Source: Micromonospora arborensis
Lineage (GTDB): Bacteria > Actinomycetota > Actinomycetes > Mycobacteriales > Micromonosporaceae
Length of the DNA: 53,866 nucleotides
Direction of reading: 5' to 3'
Assembly: GCF_003205615.1 (NCBI RefSeq)
Contig: NZ_PYBV01000038.1
Location: 1-53,866, forward strand
Shown: positions 7,428 to 18,431 of the stretch, one piece after another
How positions within the stretch are numbered: position 1 is the first letter of the stretch
Layout of the letters: the number at the start of each line of letters is the position of its first letter
The notes under the pieces: generated by a model
The model's input: the letters and a program-made list of their open reading frames with translations, nothing else
The model's database searches: none
Told to the model about the DNA's origin: nothing
Made by a program: the position numbers and the translations under genes

Positions 7428-8201
7428 ATGGCAACAGGAGCACTTGAGGGCAAGGTTGCGCTGGTCACCGGCGGCAGCCGAGGCATCGGCCGGGCCATAG
7501 CGGAACGACTCGCCCGGGACGGCGCCGCCGTCGGCGTCGCCTACGCCCGCGATGAGACGGCGGCAAGCGAGACCGTCGAGCGCATCCGGAAGAACGGAGG
7601 GCTAGCCTTCGCGCTGCGCGCGGAGCTGGGACGGCACGGCGACGCGACGCGCCTGTGGGCCGCCTTCGACGCCGCGGGCAAGGACCACACGCCGGACGGG
7701 AAGCTCGACATCATCGTCAACAACGCTGGCATAGGACGCAGCGCGGCGCTTGCCTCGTTGACCGAGGACGGCTTCGACGAGGTCTTCGCCGTGAACGTGC
7801 GGGCGCCGTTCTTCATCGTGCAGCAGGGGCTGTCGCGTCTGCGTGACGGGGGCCGGATCATCAACATCTCCAGCGGTGCGGCCAGCCTGGCCATGCCGGA
7901 GATCATCGCCTACGGCGCCACCAAGGGCGCACTGGACACCTTCACCCTCAACCTCGCCAAGGAACTGGGCCCTCGGGACATCACGGCCAACTCGGTGGCC
8001 CCCGGGATCGTCGATACGGATGTCAATGCGGCCTGGCTTCGGGGCAATCCGCAGGCCGAGGCACATGCGGCATCCCTTGCCGCCCTTGGCCGCGTCGGGC
8101 AGCCAGCAGACGTGGCCGACATCGTGGCCTTCCTCGCCTGCAACGACGCGCGCTGGGTGACCGGCCGGGTCATCGACGCGACCGGGGGCGCCGGGCTGTG
8201 A
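7428..8201 (+). CDS. Short-chain dehydrogenase/reductase (3-oxoacyl-ACP-reductase-like)
   Basis: 257 residues from ATG 7428, preceded by GGAGG at 7411-7415; an ATG at 7407 is in frame but lies before the ribosome site. The classical SDR fold is clear: TGGSRGIG for NAD(P)H binding (residues 14-21), NNAG, catalytic Ser in NISSG, YGATK for Tyr/Lys, then PGIVDTD and a C-terminal VTGRVIDATGG. The substrate is unknown. The divergent TetR regulator probably controls it. The pair lies between two 26-bp inverted repeats, which raises the possibility that it moved as a unit. Confidence 0.92.
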   Translation: MATGALEGKVALVTGGSRGIGRAIAERLARDGAAVGVAYARDETAASETVERIRKNGGLAFALRAELGRHGDATRLWAAFDAAGKDHTPDGKLDIIVNNAGIGRSAALASLTEDGFDEVFAVNVRAPFFIVQQGLSRLRDGGRIINISSGAASLAMPEIIAYGATKGALDTFTLNLAKELGPRDITANSVAPGIVDTDVNAAWLRGNPQAEAHAASLAALGRVGQPADVADIVAFLACNDARWVTGRVIDATGGAGL

Positions 8202-8238
8202 GTCATTCCCCTTGGGCGGGAGCACCGCGCCGTGGTCT

Positions 8239-8261
8239 CCCGCCCGGGGGGCGTTGGCGGG
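8239..8261 (+). terminator. Possible terminator after the SDR gene
   Basis: CCCGCC at 8239-8244 pairs with GGCGGG at 8256-8261 around an 11-nt loop, about 40 nt after the SDR stop. The stem is short with no T-tract. Apart from this and repeat arm B, nothing else is visible in 8202-8406. Confidence 0.3.
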
Positions 8262-8322
8262 CGGCGCTCGCTGAGCTGATGGGCCGGATCGCAGGCTGGT
8301 TCGCCCGGGTCGAACCACGATG

Positions 8323-8348
8323 AAGATCACGATCTACGGCTGGAGTAC
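8323..8348. repeat. Inverted repeat arm B (26 bp) flanking the tetR-SDR module
   Basis: This arm begins AAGATCACGATCTACGGC and matches the reverse complement of 6685-6710 at 25 of 26 positions. The two arms enclose about 1.6 kb containing tetR and the SDR gene and nothing else. Confidence 0.85.
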
Positions 8349-8406
8349 CAGGCGGGTGCCGCACGACCCGAGCACGTCGGCTCGGGCCGGGCGGCGTCGC
8401 GGCAGC

Positions 8407-8955
8407 TCATGGGGCGTAGACCAGGTCCATCGTGTCGGTGTGCCCGGACCAGCGCAGGTCGAGGTGCCAGCAACCGGCCTGCGGCATGTCGATGATCGAC
8501 GGACCAGGACCGCCGGCGACCTCCCGGGTCACGCGGGTGTCGGTGCCGTCCAACGTCGCGGTGATCACCAGGGTCGCCGGTGCCGTCGGGTCGGGTGACG
8601 TCGTGGAGGCACGGGCCACCCAGAGGATCTTGTTGTTCGACCCGTCCTTCCGGTCCTGCCGCAGCGGGTGGGCGAACAGCACCGCCACGATGTCACCCGT
8701 TGCGCCGAACACGTGCGGCATCCGGGCGTCCCCGTGGAAACCGGCGTCCGCCCAGTCGGGCAGCGACCCCGTCTCGACCCGCGAACCGCAGCCCGCCGCG
8801 GCGCTCGCGGTGGTGGTGGCGCTCGCGGTGGTGACGGCGCTCGCCGTGGTGGCCTCAGCGCTCGTCGGCACGGCCGACCCGCCGCTGGTCGTGGTCGTGC
8901 ACCCCGCCAGCAGGACCACCGACGACGCCAGCATCAACCTGCCCCATGCACCCAT
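8407..8955 (-). CDS. Putative lipoprotein with Thr/Ala/Ser-rich spacer
   Basis: 182 residues from ATG 8955, with GGGAGGGG upstream. The N-terminus is a lipoprotein signal, LMLASSVVLLAGC, with the lipidated Cys at about residue 19. A Thr/Ser/Ala-rich tether follows, with repeated 'TTASA' units, then a globular domain with two more cysteines (AAGCGSR and QAGCWHL) that could pair. No family is recognised. It is likely anchored outside the membrane. It stands alone, downstream of the sigma/membrane-protein pair and separated from it by about 100 bp. Confidence 0.78.
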   Translation of the reverse strand: MGAWGRLMLASSVVLLAGCTTTTSGGSAVPTSAEATTASAVTTASATTTASAAAGCGSRVETGSLPDWADAGFHGDARMPHVFGATGDIVAVLFAHPLRQDRKDGSNNKILWVARASTTSPDPTAPATLVITATLDGTDTRVTREVAGGPGPSIIDMPQAGCWHLDLRWSGHTDTMDLVYAP

Positions 8956-9056
8956 CTCGCCCCTCCCGGTACGCGGGCCGCGACCCCGGACTGGAGCAGG
9001 CCGGGCGTCGACGACTCGTCGTACCTTCACGACACCGACCGGGCCCGCCCGGTTCC

Positions 9057-9767
9057 CTAACGCAGCGATTGGGCGACCTCGATCGCCTCAACCTTGGAGA
9101 GGGCGCCCTCAAGTCGGTAGCTCACATCGTCGTCCTCCCAGATCAGGGTCGAGGCGGCCAGCCGGGCGGTCTCTTCGCGGACCTGTCCGGCACGGTCCAC
9201 GTACGACAGCACGTGCGGGTGGTCGACCCACACGGCGAAGTCCCCGTTGACCTGGACCCACTCCACCCCGGGCGGGGTGGCCTTCTTGTGGAAGGCCAGA
9301 TTGAGACGGCCATCGAACGCGTCGACGCGCAGCGCGCCCCCGCCGTAGAGCAGCGTCGCCACCCGGTAGGTGCCTGTCGGGTCGGGGTCGGCGACCAGCA
9401 CCTGCTCGGGCGGACCCAGCTTCGCCGGTAGGCGGACCGGGAATCGTACCGACCGTTGGGCCTCGTCCAGGGCGACGGACCGCTGACTGGGCAACGGCGA
9501 GGGAGTGTCACCGGGCAACGTCCGGGTGGGCGTGGTGGCGATGCTGACACCGGCGAAGCGCAGCAGCCCCGTGACGGCGTCCGCGACGGCCGCACGGGTC
9601 GGCGGCACCACCGCCACGACGACGGCGACGAGCGCCGCCACGGCGAGCCGACGCCACGGGCGTGCCGGCCTGCTGAGCCGTACGCGCACCCGAGCGGTCA
9701 CGTCGGGCGGGTCGGGTGTCTCCAACCAGGCGGACAGGTCGCGCAGTTCCCGTTCGAGGTCACCCAT
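9057..9767 (-). CDS. Single-pass membrane protein, putative anti-sigma partner
   Basis: 236 residues. A charged cytoplasmic N-terminus (about 40 residues, LERELRDLSAWLETP) is followed by one membrane segment (LAVAALVAVVVAVV) and a large extracytoplasmic domain. This layout and its position directly after an ECF sigma gene (8-nt overlap) suggest an anti-sigma or sigma-sensing role. The His-x3-Cys-x2-Cys zinc motif of ZAS-type anti-sigma factors is absent, so the assignment rests on context and topology only. The extracytoplasmic part resembles domains of unknown function found next to actinobacterial ECF genes. Confidence 0.65.
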   Translation of the reverse strand: MGDLERELRDLSAWLETPDPPDVTARVRVRLSRPARPWRRLAVAALVAVVVAVVPPTRAAVADAVTGLLRFAGVSIATTPTRTLPGDTPSPLPSQRSVALDEAQRSVRFPVRLPAKLGPPEQVLVADPDPTGTYRVATLLYGGGALRVDAFDGRLNLAFHKKATPPGVEWVQVNGDFAVWVDHPHVLSYVDRAGQVREETARLAASTLIWEDDDVSYRLEGALSKVEAIEVAQSLR

Positions 9768-10314
9768 ACCGGACCTCCTCCCGGTCGAGCAGGCCGCGCA
9801 ACTTGGTCAGGGCCCGAGACGTACGCGACTTCACCGTGCCCCGGGGCCAGCCCAGCGCCGCCACCGTCTCCTCCTCGCTGAGGTCAAGGAAGAACCGGCA
9901 GACGATCACCTCGCGATCGCGTACCGGCAGTTGACGCAGGGCCTCGACCAGCGCGGTGCGGCGCTCCCCGGCGAGGACCGCGCTGACCGCCCCGTCCTCG
10001 GCGATCTCCGACGTCGGGTTCGCCGCGGCGGCCCGCAGGACGAGCCCGTCGCGCCGGCCACGGGAGCGGTGCAGGTTGCGGGTCTCGTTGGCGACGATCG
10101 CGAGCAGCCAGGACCGGAACGACGACTCGCCCCGATAACGGGACAGCTTGCGGTACGCCTTCACGAACGCCTCCTGGGTGACGTCCTCGGAGTCCGAGCC
10201 CGCGCCGAGCAGCACCGCCGTCCGGTACGCGGACGCGGTGTGCCGGGCGACCAGGAGGTCGTACGCCTCCAGGTCACCTGCCCGAGCGCGGGTGACGAGT
10301 GCGTCGTCGTCCAG
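9760..10314 (-). CDS. ECF-type RNA polymerase sigma factor, probable CTG start
   Basis: 184 residues if started at 10314. Region 2 covers ALVTRARAGDLEAYDLLVARH through DVTQEAFVKAYRKL and SFRSWLLAIVANETRN. Region 4 is LPVRDREVIVCRFFLDLSEEETVAALGWPRGTVKSR. The frame closes upstream at a stop (10333-10335). The only good ribosome site, GGAGG at 10325-10321, stands 6 nt before a CTG codon at 10314. The first GTG (10296) would have no ribosome site and cut region 2, and the GTG at 10215 removes most of region 2. CTG initiation is therefore the best reading. It is coupled to the membrane protein downstream. Confidence 0.85.
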   Translation of the reverse strand: MDDDALVTRARAGDLEAYDLLVARHTASAYRTAVLLGAGSDSEDVTQEAFVKAYRKLSRYRGESSFRSWLLAIVANETRNLHRSRGRRDGLVLRAAAANPTSEIAEDGAVSAVLAGERRTALVEALRQLPVRDREVIVCRFFLDLSEEETVAALGWPRGTVKSRTSRALTKLRGLLDREEVRYG

Positions 10315-10343
10315 GGCGAACCTCCGTTCCGGTCAACACCCAT

Positions 10344-10369
10344 GACACCGCTCACGCGCCGCGGGTTCC
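10344..10369 (-). promoter_or_regulatory. Possible ECF-type promoter of the sigma gene
   Basis: On the minus strand GGAAC (10369-10365) is followed after 17 nt by TGTC (10347-10344). This resembles the GGAAC-N16/17-CGTC pattern of ECF promoters and would make the sigma factor autoregulated. A related block, CCAGGAATCGG at 10426-10436, is the inverse of 10368-10378 (10 of 11) and may be its counterpart toward the divergent gene. The evidence is motif resemblance only. Confidence 0.35.
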
Positions 10370-10473
10370 AATTCCTGGTGGCGAAAAGCGGGTCAGCTGT
10401 CTCCCACCCGGCGTGCAGCGTATTTCCAGGAATCGGTGCTGCACTAAAGGGGCGTCGAGGAGAGGGGCTGGGC

Positions 10474-10809
10474 ATGAGCTGGTTCAACCGCCGGTCACGG
10501 GGTGCCGAGGCGACCCCGACGAAGCTGGACCGCGAGGCGACCCGCGACGATCTCGCCGCGCTGGAGACGTTCGTCGCCTCTCGGCGGGGGGTGGAGTTCT
10601 ACCTGGAGCCGGAGACCACCGCGACGGACACCACCGTGGTGGCGATCGCCCACGACGGCGAGTGGATCCGCCGCCGTACCGGCACGCCACGCGCGGCGGG
10701 GGCCATCGCCCGCAAGCACGCGGTGCCGCTGTACGAGGCGGCGCGCACCGGCTACCCGGAGCGGATGCGTACCTGGAACCGGGCCCACCCGGAACGCCAC
10801 GCCCGCTGA
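10474..10809 (+). CDS. Small uncharacterised protein (111 aa)
   Basis: 111 residues from ATG 10474, preceded by GAGGAGAGGGG. It is soluble and charged, with no signal peptide and no cysteines. The central stretch VEFYLEPETTATDTTVVAIAHDGEWIRRRTG looks like a small alpha/beta domain, and the C-terminus is basic. I do not recognise a functional family, though short proteins of this style are common in actinobacteria. It diverges from the ECF sigma gene, and a shared GGAAT-containing motif in between raises the possibility that the sigma factor also drives it. Confidence 0.7.
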   Translation: MSWFNRRSRGAEATPTKLDREATRDDLAALETFVASRRGVEFYLEPETTATDTTVVAIAHDGEWIRRRTGTPRAAGAIARKHAVPLYEAARTGYPERMRTWNRAHPERHAR

Positions 10810-10847
10810 GACTCGCACCCGTTGAACGCCGCCGCGCCGCCGCGCGC

Positions 10848-11552
10848 TCAGGCGCCGGCGGCTGAGCGGGCCTGCTCCAGCGTCATCGGCTCGGCGTGGC
10901 TGGAGACGTACCAGTGGTAGGTGTCGTCAAGCAGTCGCCGGACCAGGCCCAGGTCGAGGCCGTCCTCGGGGCGGCGCAGGTGTGCCGGCGGCGGGTAGAA
11001 GCAGTCGCCCAACAGCATGACGCCCGAGTCGGGCACCAGCACGACTGTCGAGTCCGGCGCGTGCCCGCCGCCGACGTGGCGTAGCCGAACCCCGACCGGC
11101 AACTCGTCCACGTCGGTGAAGGTCCGGGTCGGCGGCAGGACGACGAAATCCTCCCAGGAGTCCACCGCGCGTGTCCGGGCCCGGAAGCTCGGGCCGAGGC
11201 GGGGATTGGCGCGTATCTGCTCGCGCAGATAGTGGTGACTCCACGGTCGGGCGGCCTCGGCGCGAAGGAGCATCACGGCCGTTTCGTGCCCGACGATCTC
11301 GACCCCTGGCCAGGCGCAGGCGCCCCAGACATGGTCCCAGTGGTGGTGGGTGTAGACGAGCCAGCGCGGCTTCGGAAGGCCGGCGGCGGCCAACGCGGCC
11401 TGGATCTCGCGGGCGTGCGCGGGGCTCTGTCCGGCGTCGATCATCACACTGCCGCGTTCGTCGGCGACGACGGCGACACCGGCCTGGACCGCCTCCGGGT
11501 CGGGATTGCCCGGACAGAGCCAGACACGGCCGGCGAGGTGGCGGAACTGCAT
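10848..11552 (-). CDS. Metallo-beta-lactamase-fold hydrolase
   Basis: 234 residues from ATG 11552. The metal-binding motif YTHHHWDHVWG fits HxHxDH, and further ligands are plausible in GGGHAPDSTVVL (His) and LLGDCFYP (Asp). MIDAGQSPAHAREI is the conserved first-Asp turn of the fold. Members include glyoxalase II-like and quinolone-signal hydrolase-like enzymes, and no subgroup can be fixed. No ribosome site is clear, so the start is chosen from the fold. It transcribes away from the cobalamin riboswitch and shares the 11553-11860 upstream region. Confidence 0.85.
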   Translation of the reverse strand: MQFRHLAGRVWLCPGNPDPEAVQAGVAVVADERGSVMIDAGQSPAHAREIQAALAAAGLPKPRWLVYTHHHWDHVWGACAWPGVEIVGHETAVMLLRAEAARPWSHHYLREQIRANPRLGPSFRARTRAVDSWEDFVVLPPTRTFTDVDELPVGVRLRHVGGGHAPDSTVVLVPDSGVMLLGDCFYPPPAHLRRPEDGLDLGLVRRLLDDTYHWYVSSHAEPMTLEQARSAAGA

Positions 11553-11677
11553 GGCGACGATGGTGATCGACCCCCGGCATTGATCGCGGACGCTGGTCCC
11601 GGCGATCGTCGATCCTAGGTGACCGGGCCGCCTGTCACCGCCCTGTCGGGCGATCGGCACAGGCCAGGGTACGTATA

Positions 11678-11758
11678 CGCACCCTTTGCTCTGCTTCCAC
11701 GGAGGCAACGAAAAGGTGTCGCCACTGTTGCCTCCGCGGAAGCAGAGCAAAGGGTGCG
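11678..11758. repeat. Long perfect-stem palindrome (32-bp arms)
   Basis: Arms 11678-11709 and 11727-11758 are complementary at 31 of 32 positions around a 17-nt loop. The arms contain CCCTTTGCTCTGCTTCC, a composition less GC-rich than the surroundings. It lies between two divergent transcription units, so it is not an ordinary terminator for either. It more likely belongs to a dispersed palindromic repeat family, or acts as a barrier between the promoters. The rest of 11553-11860 shows nothing else I can name. Confidence 0.85.
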
Positions 11759-11860
11759 CGGCATTGACCCGGGGTCTTACGCGGGCCGGTTCTGCGAGCG
11801 AGCCAATCACCAGTCATCGATGAATGGGCCTTGCCCGGTGGTGCCGGGGTCGGCGTTGAC

Positions 11861-12036
11861 CGGCGGCGCGGCGGTGTGGCAGCATTCGCGGCCTGACGGC
11901 AGTGAAGGAAGTCGGTGCAATTCCGACGCGGTCCCGCCACTGTCACCGGGGAGCGATCCCCCCTCGTGAGTCACGGCCGTGTGTCTGCGGTTGGAAGGCC
12001 GGGGGAGAGCGTCGATCCGGAAGCCAGGATACTTCG
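11861..12036 (+). ncRNA. Cobalamin (adenosylcobalamin) riboswitch
   Basis: The core of the B12 aptamer is unmistakable: GTGAAGGAAGTCGGTGCAAT, then TCCGACGCGGTCCCGCCAC and TGT at 11902-11943. The conserved 5' element GCGGTGTGGC is at 11871, and the 3' element GGAAGCCAGGATAC is near 12019-12032. Boundaries are approximate. It is the leader of the cobalamin operon. CCCCCTCG near 11959-11966 could pair with CGAGGAGG near 12069-12076 at the ribosome site of the leader ORF, which would suit translational control; this pairing is inferred. Confidence 0.93.
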
Positions 12037-12081
12037 GCCGTCGGGACGTACCCCAGGGCGTGGACACCCGAGGAGGACCCG

Positions 12082-12225
12082 ATGACGCACGGCGTCTCAT
12101 TAATCGACGGACACCGTCATGGCCCGCACAGTGAGCGCTGCACCGCGCCCGTGACCGACCGCGCCCGCGTTCTCCGGGCCGGTTGCGTCGACGCGCTCCA
12201 GGTTGTCCGCCACCGGTCCCGTTGA
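12082..12225 (+). CDS. 47-residue His/Cys-containing leader ORF downstream of the B12 riboswitch
   Basis: ATG 12082 is preceded by a strong AGGAGGA (12071-12077), and the frame runs to TGA at 12225, giving 47 residues. The N-terminal third holds a His cluster (DGHRHGPH) followed by two cysteines (ERC and AGC) and a basic tail. There is no membrane segment. It sits between the riboswitch and cobN, so its ribosome site is the first that the riboswitch could control. It may be a regulatory leader peptide, a small metal-binding protein, or a decayed ORF. Only the ribosome site and position support it. Confidence 0.5.
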   Translation: MTHGVSLIDGHRHGPHSERCTAPVTDRARVLRAGCVDALQVVRHRSR

Positions 12226-12242
12226 GCTGCGCGCCCGGCGCT

Positions 12243-12276
12243 GGACGGCCCCGACGCACGCGTCGGTGAGCCGTCC
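12243..12276 (+). terminator. Strong stem-loop between leader ORF and cobN (candidate attenuator)
   Basis: GGACGGC (12243-12249) pairs with GCCGTCC (12270-12276), and CCGACGC (12251-12257) pairs with GCGTCGG (12260-12266), giving 14 base pairs with a small internal bulge and a 2-nt loop. It begins 18 nt after the leader ORF stop and ends 93 nt before cobN. No T-tract follows. It could terminate, attenuate or protect the transcript. Confidence 0.5.
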
Positions 12277-12369
12277 GCCCGGCTGTCGTACCGGCTGACG
12301 CCGCACCCACTCGCATCGTCCAGGTCACCCCCCCGGTGGTGGCCAGGGCGTCACCTCCCGGAGCCTGCC

Positions 12370-16034
<3,665 letters not shown>

Positions 16035-16038
<4 letters not shown>

Positions 16039-18347
16039 CCACGTATCCGTTCAGCGCCGTGCTCGGCATGGCCGACATGCGACTGGCGTTGCTGCTCAAC
16101 GCGGTCTCCCCGGCGATCGGCGGGGTGCTGGTGCGGGGCGAGAAGGGGACCGCCAAGTCGACGGCGGTGCGGGCCCTCGCCGCGTTGCTGCCGCCGGTCC
16201 GCCGGGTCGCCGGCTGCCGCTTCGGCTGTGACCCGGCCGAGCCCGACCCGGCCTGCCCGGATGGCCCGCACCCCGTCGGCGTCGCCGCCGAGACCCACCC
16301 CGCCCGGCTGGTGGAGCTGCCGGTCGGTGCCGCCGAGGACCGGGTGGTCGGCTCACTGGATCTGGAGAAGGCCCTCGGCGAGGGCGTCCGCGCCTTCGAA
16401 CCGGGTCTGCTCGCCGCCGCGCACCGGGGTGTCCTCTACGTCGACGAGGTCAACCTGCTGCACGACCACCTCGTCGACCTGCTGCTCGACGCGGCGGCGA
16501 TGGGCCGCAGCCACGTCGAGCGGGAGGGCGTCTCGGTCAGTCATGCCGCCCGGTTCCTGCTGGTGGGCACGATGAACCCGGAGGAGGGGGAGCTGCGCCC
16601 GCAGCTGCTCGACCGGTTCGGGCTCACCGTCGAGGTGGGCGCCAGCCGGGACCCGCAGATCCGGGTCGAGGTGGTCCGTCGCCGGCTCGCCGCCGACGCC
16701 GACCCGGCCGGCTTCGCCGCCCGCTGGGCCGACGCCGACGCGGAGGTCGCCCGCCAGGTCGCCGCCGCACGCCGCCGGCTTCCCGGGGTACGACTCCCGG
16801 ACGCCGCGTTGCGGCAGATCGCCGAGGTGTGCGCCGCGTTCGACGTGGACGGTATGCGCGCCGACATCGTCACCGCCCGTACCGCCCTCGCCCACGCCGC
16901 CTGGCACGGCCGGGACCGGGTCACCATCGACGACGTCCGGGTGGCCGCCCGGCTGGCCCTGCCGCACCGTCGTCGCCGCGACCCGTTCGACACCCCCGGG
17001 TTGGACGACAAGCGCCTCGACGAGGCGTTGCAGCGTGCCCAGGACGCACACCCCGACGACCCGGACGACGGTGGCCCCGACGGCCGTGGCCCGGACGACA
17101 CCGGCCCGCAGGGCGGTGGCCCGGCCGGCGGTGGTGGCCCGGCCGGCGGTGGTGGCCCGGCCGGCGGTGGTGGCCCGAACGGCGGTGGCCCGGCCGGTGA
17201 CGGCGGCCCGAATGGCGGTCGCCCGGTTGGCGGCAGCGGCCCGCAGGGCGGTGACGGCGTCGACCAGGTTGAACCCGAGTCGGCCGGGCACTCGGCGCGG
17301 GACGGCAGTGGCCCGGACGGGCGCACCGACGGCCCGAACGGTGCCGACGGCTGGCCACAGCACCAGATGGGCGACCGGGGCGACGACGACGGCTGGCCGC
17401 AGCGCCCGGCGGACGACCGGCACGCCGACGGCCAGGACGCGCGCACGCGCGGGACCCGGAAGTCGGCGGCCGGTGACGACGACCCGACCTGGGGCGGCGG
17501 CGGAAAGTCCCAGCCGGTGGCCGTACCCCGGGGTGGGTTGAAGGCGCGGCTGCTCACCGCGCCCGGGGTGGGTGACGGGGTGCCCGGCCGGCGCTCACGG
17601 GCCCGCACCGGACGGGGCCGCACGGCCGGGGCCCGGGTGCCGACCGGCCGCGTCGCGGCGTTGCACCTGCCGGCGACCATCCGGGCCGCCGCGCCGCACC
17701 AGACGTCCCGGGGTCGGGCAAGCGGCCCGCTGCGATTGCGCCCGGACGACGTGCGCGAGGCCGTCCGGGAGGGGCGCGAGGGCAACCTGGTGCTGTTCGT
17801 GGTGGACGCGAGCGGCTCGATGGGTGCCCGGCAGCGGATGACCGCCGTGAAGGACGCGGTCCTCGCTCTGCTCACCGACGCGTACCAGCGGCGGGACAAG
17901 GTCGCGGTGATCGCCTTCCGGGGGGCCGAGGCTCGGACGTTGCTGCCGGCCACCTCGTCGGTGCTGGCCGCCTCGACCCGGCTGACCGAGTTGCCCACCG
18001 GTGGGCGTACGCCGTTGGCGGAGGGGCTGCTCGCCGCCGCCGACCTGCTGCGGGTGGAGCGCCTGCGCGACCCGAAGCGCCGCCCGCTGGTCCTCATCGT
18101 CACCGACGGCCGAGCCACCGCAGGCACCCGCCCGCTGGACCGCTCCGCGGGAGCGGCAGCGGTCCTCGCGGCGACGGGGGCCCCGTGCGTAGTGATCGAC
18201 TGCGAATCCGGCCCGGTCCGCCTAAACCTGGCAAGCCGCCTGGCAACCCAGCTAACGGCCCCCCTACACCCCCTAACCGCCCTAACCCACCCCAACCCCC
18301 ACTCCCACTCCCACTCCCGCGATCTTGCGAATCCTGTCGCGGCATAG
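16035..18347 (+). CDS. Fused ChlI/ChlD-type cobaltochelatase ATPase (putative CobS/CobT counterpart)
   Basis: 770 residues. The N-terminal AAA+ domain has Walker A GEKGTAKST (residues 35-43) and Walker B VLYVDEVNLL (about 134), as in ChlI/BchI. A Gly/Pro/Asp-rich linker spans about residues 335-500 and holds four 18-bp in-frame repeats (GGPAGG). The C-terminal von Willebrand A domain has the MIDAS motif DASGSMG (near residue 592) and a later TDGRAT, as in ChlD. In actinobacteria this fusion is taken to be the ATPase partner of CobN. The last 20 or so codons (Pro/His/Ser-rich, HPNPHSHSHS) run into a palindromic repeat at 18315, so the C-terminus looks altered by that element. Confidence 0.92.
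17115..17186 (+). repeat. 18-bp tandem repeat inside the chelatase linker
   Basis: Four head-to-tail copies of GGTGGCCCGGCCGGCGGT, the last with two changes. The unit is codon-aligned and encodes GGPAGG. Copy number could vary without breaking the frame. Confidence 0.9.
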
Positions 18348-18393
18348 GGGACGTAGTGCACTTATCGCAGACCGAAACTGCAAGATCGCGGGA
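18315..18393. repeat. Inverted repeat spanning the chelatase stop codon
   Basis: TCCCGCGATCTTGC (18315-18328) and GCAAGATCGCGGGA (18380-18393) are perfect 14-bp inverted arms separated by 51 nt. The left arm is coding for the end of the chelatase gene and the stop codon (18345-18347) lies in the loop. The right arm ends 38 nt before cobO. The AT-containing arms differ from their surroundings, as in a dispersed palindromic repeat. Confidence 0.85.
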
Positions 18394-18431
18394 GGAACGG
18401 GCGTGGGCGTGACGAGCAGGGGAGACAGCTG

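Noticed and set aside
6685..8348. Insertion sequence interpretation of the 26-bp inverted repeats
   Set aside because: No transposase gene lies between or beside the arms, and no clear target-site duplication is visible, so only the repeats themselves are reported.
9057..9767. Zinc-binding anti-sigma (ZAS) factor
   Set aside because: The His-x3-Cys-x2-Cys motif is missing, so only a generic membrane partner is annotated.
17115..17186. CRISPR array
   Set aside because: These units, like those in cbiX and the cyclase-ATPase, are contiguous codon-aligned tandem repeats without spacers and lie within genes. No array with spacers was found in the window.
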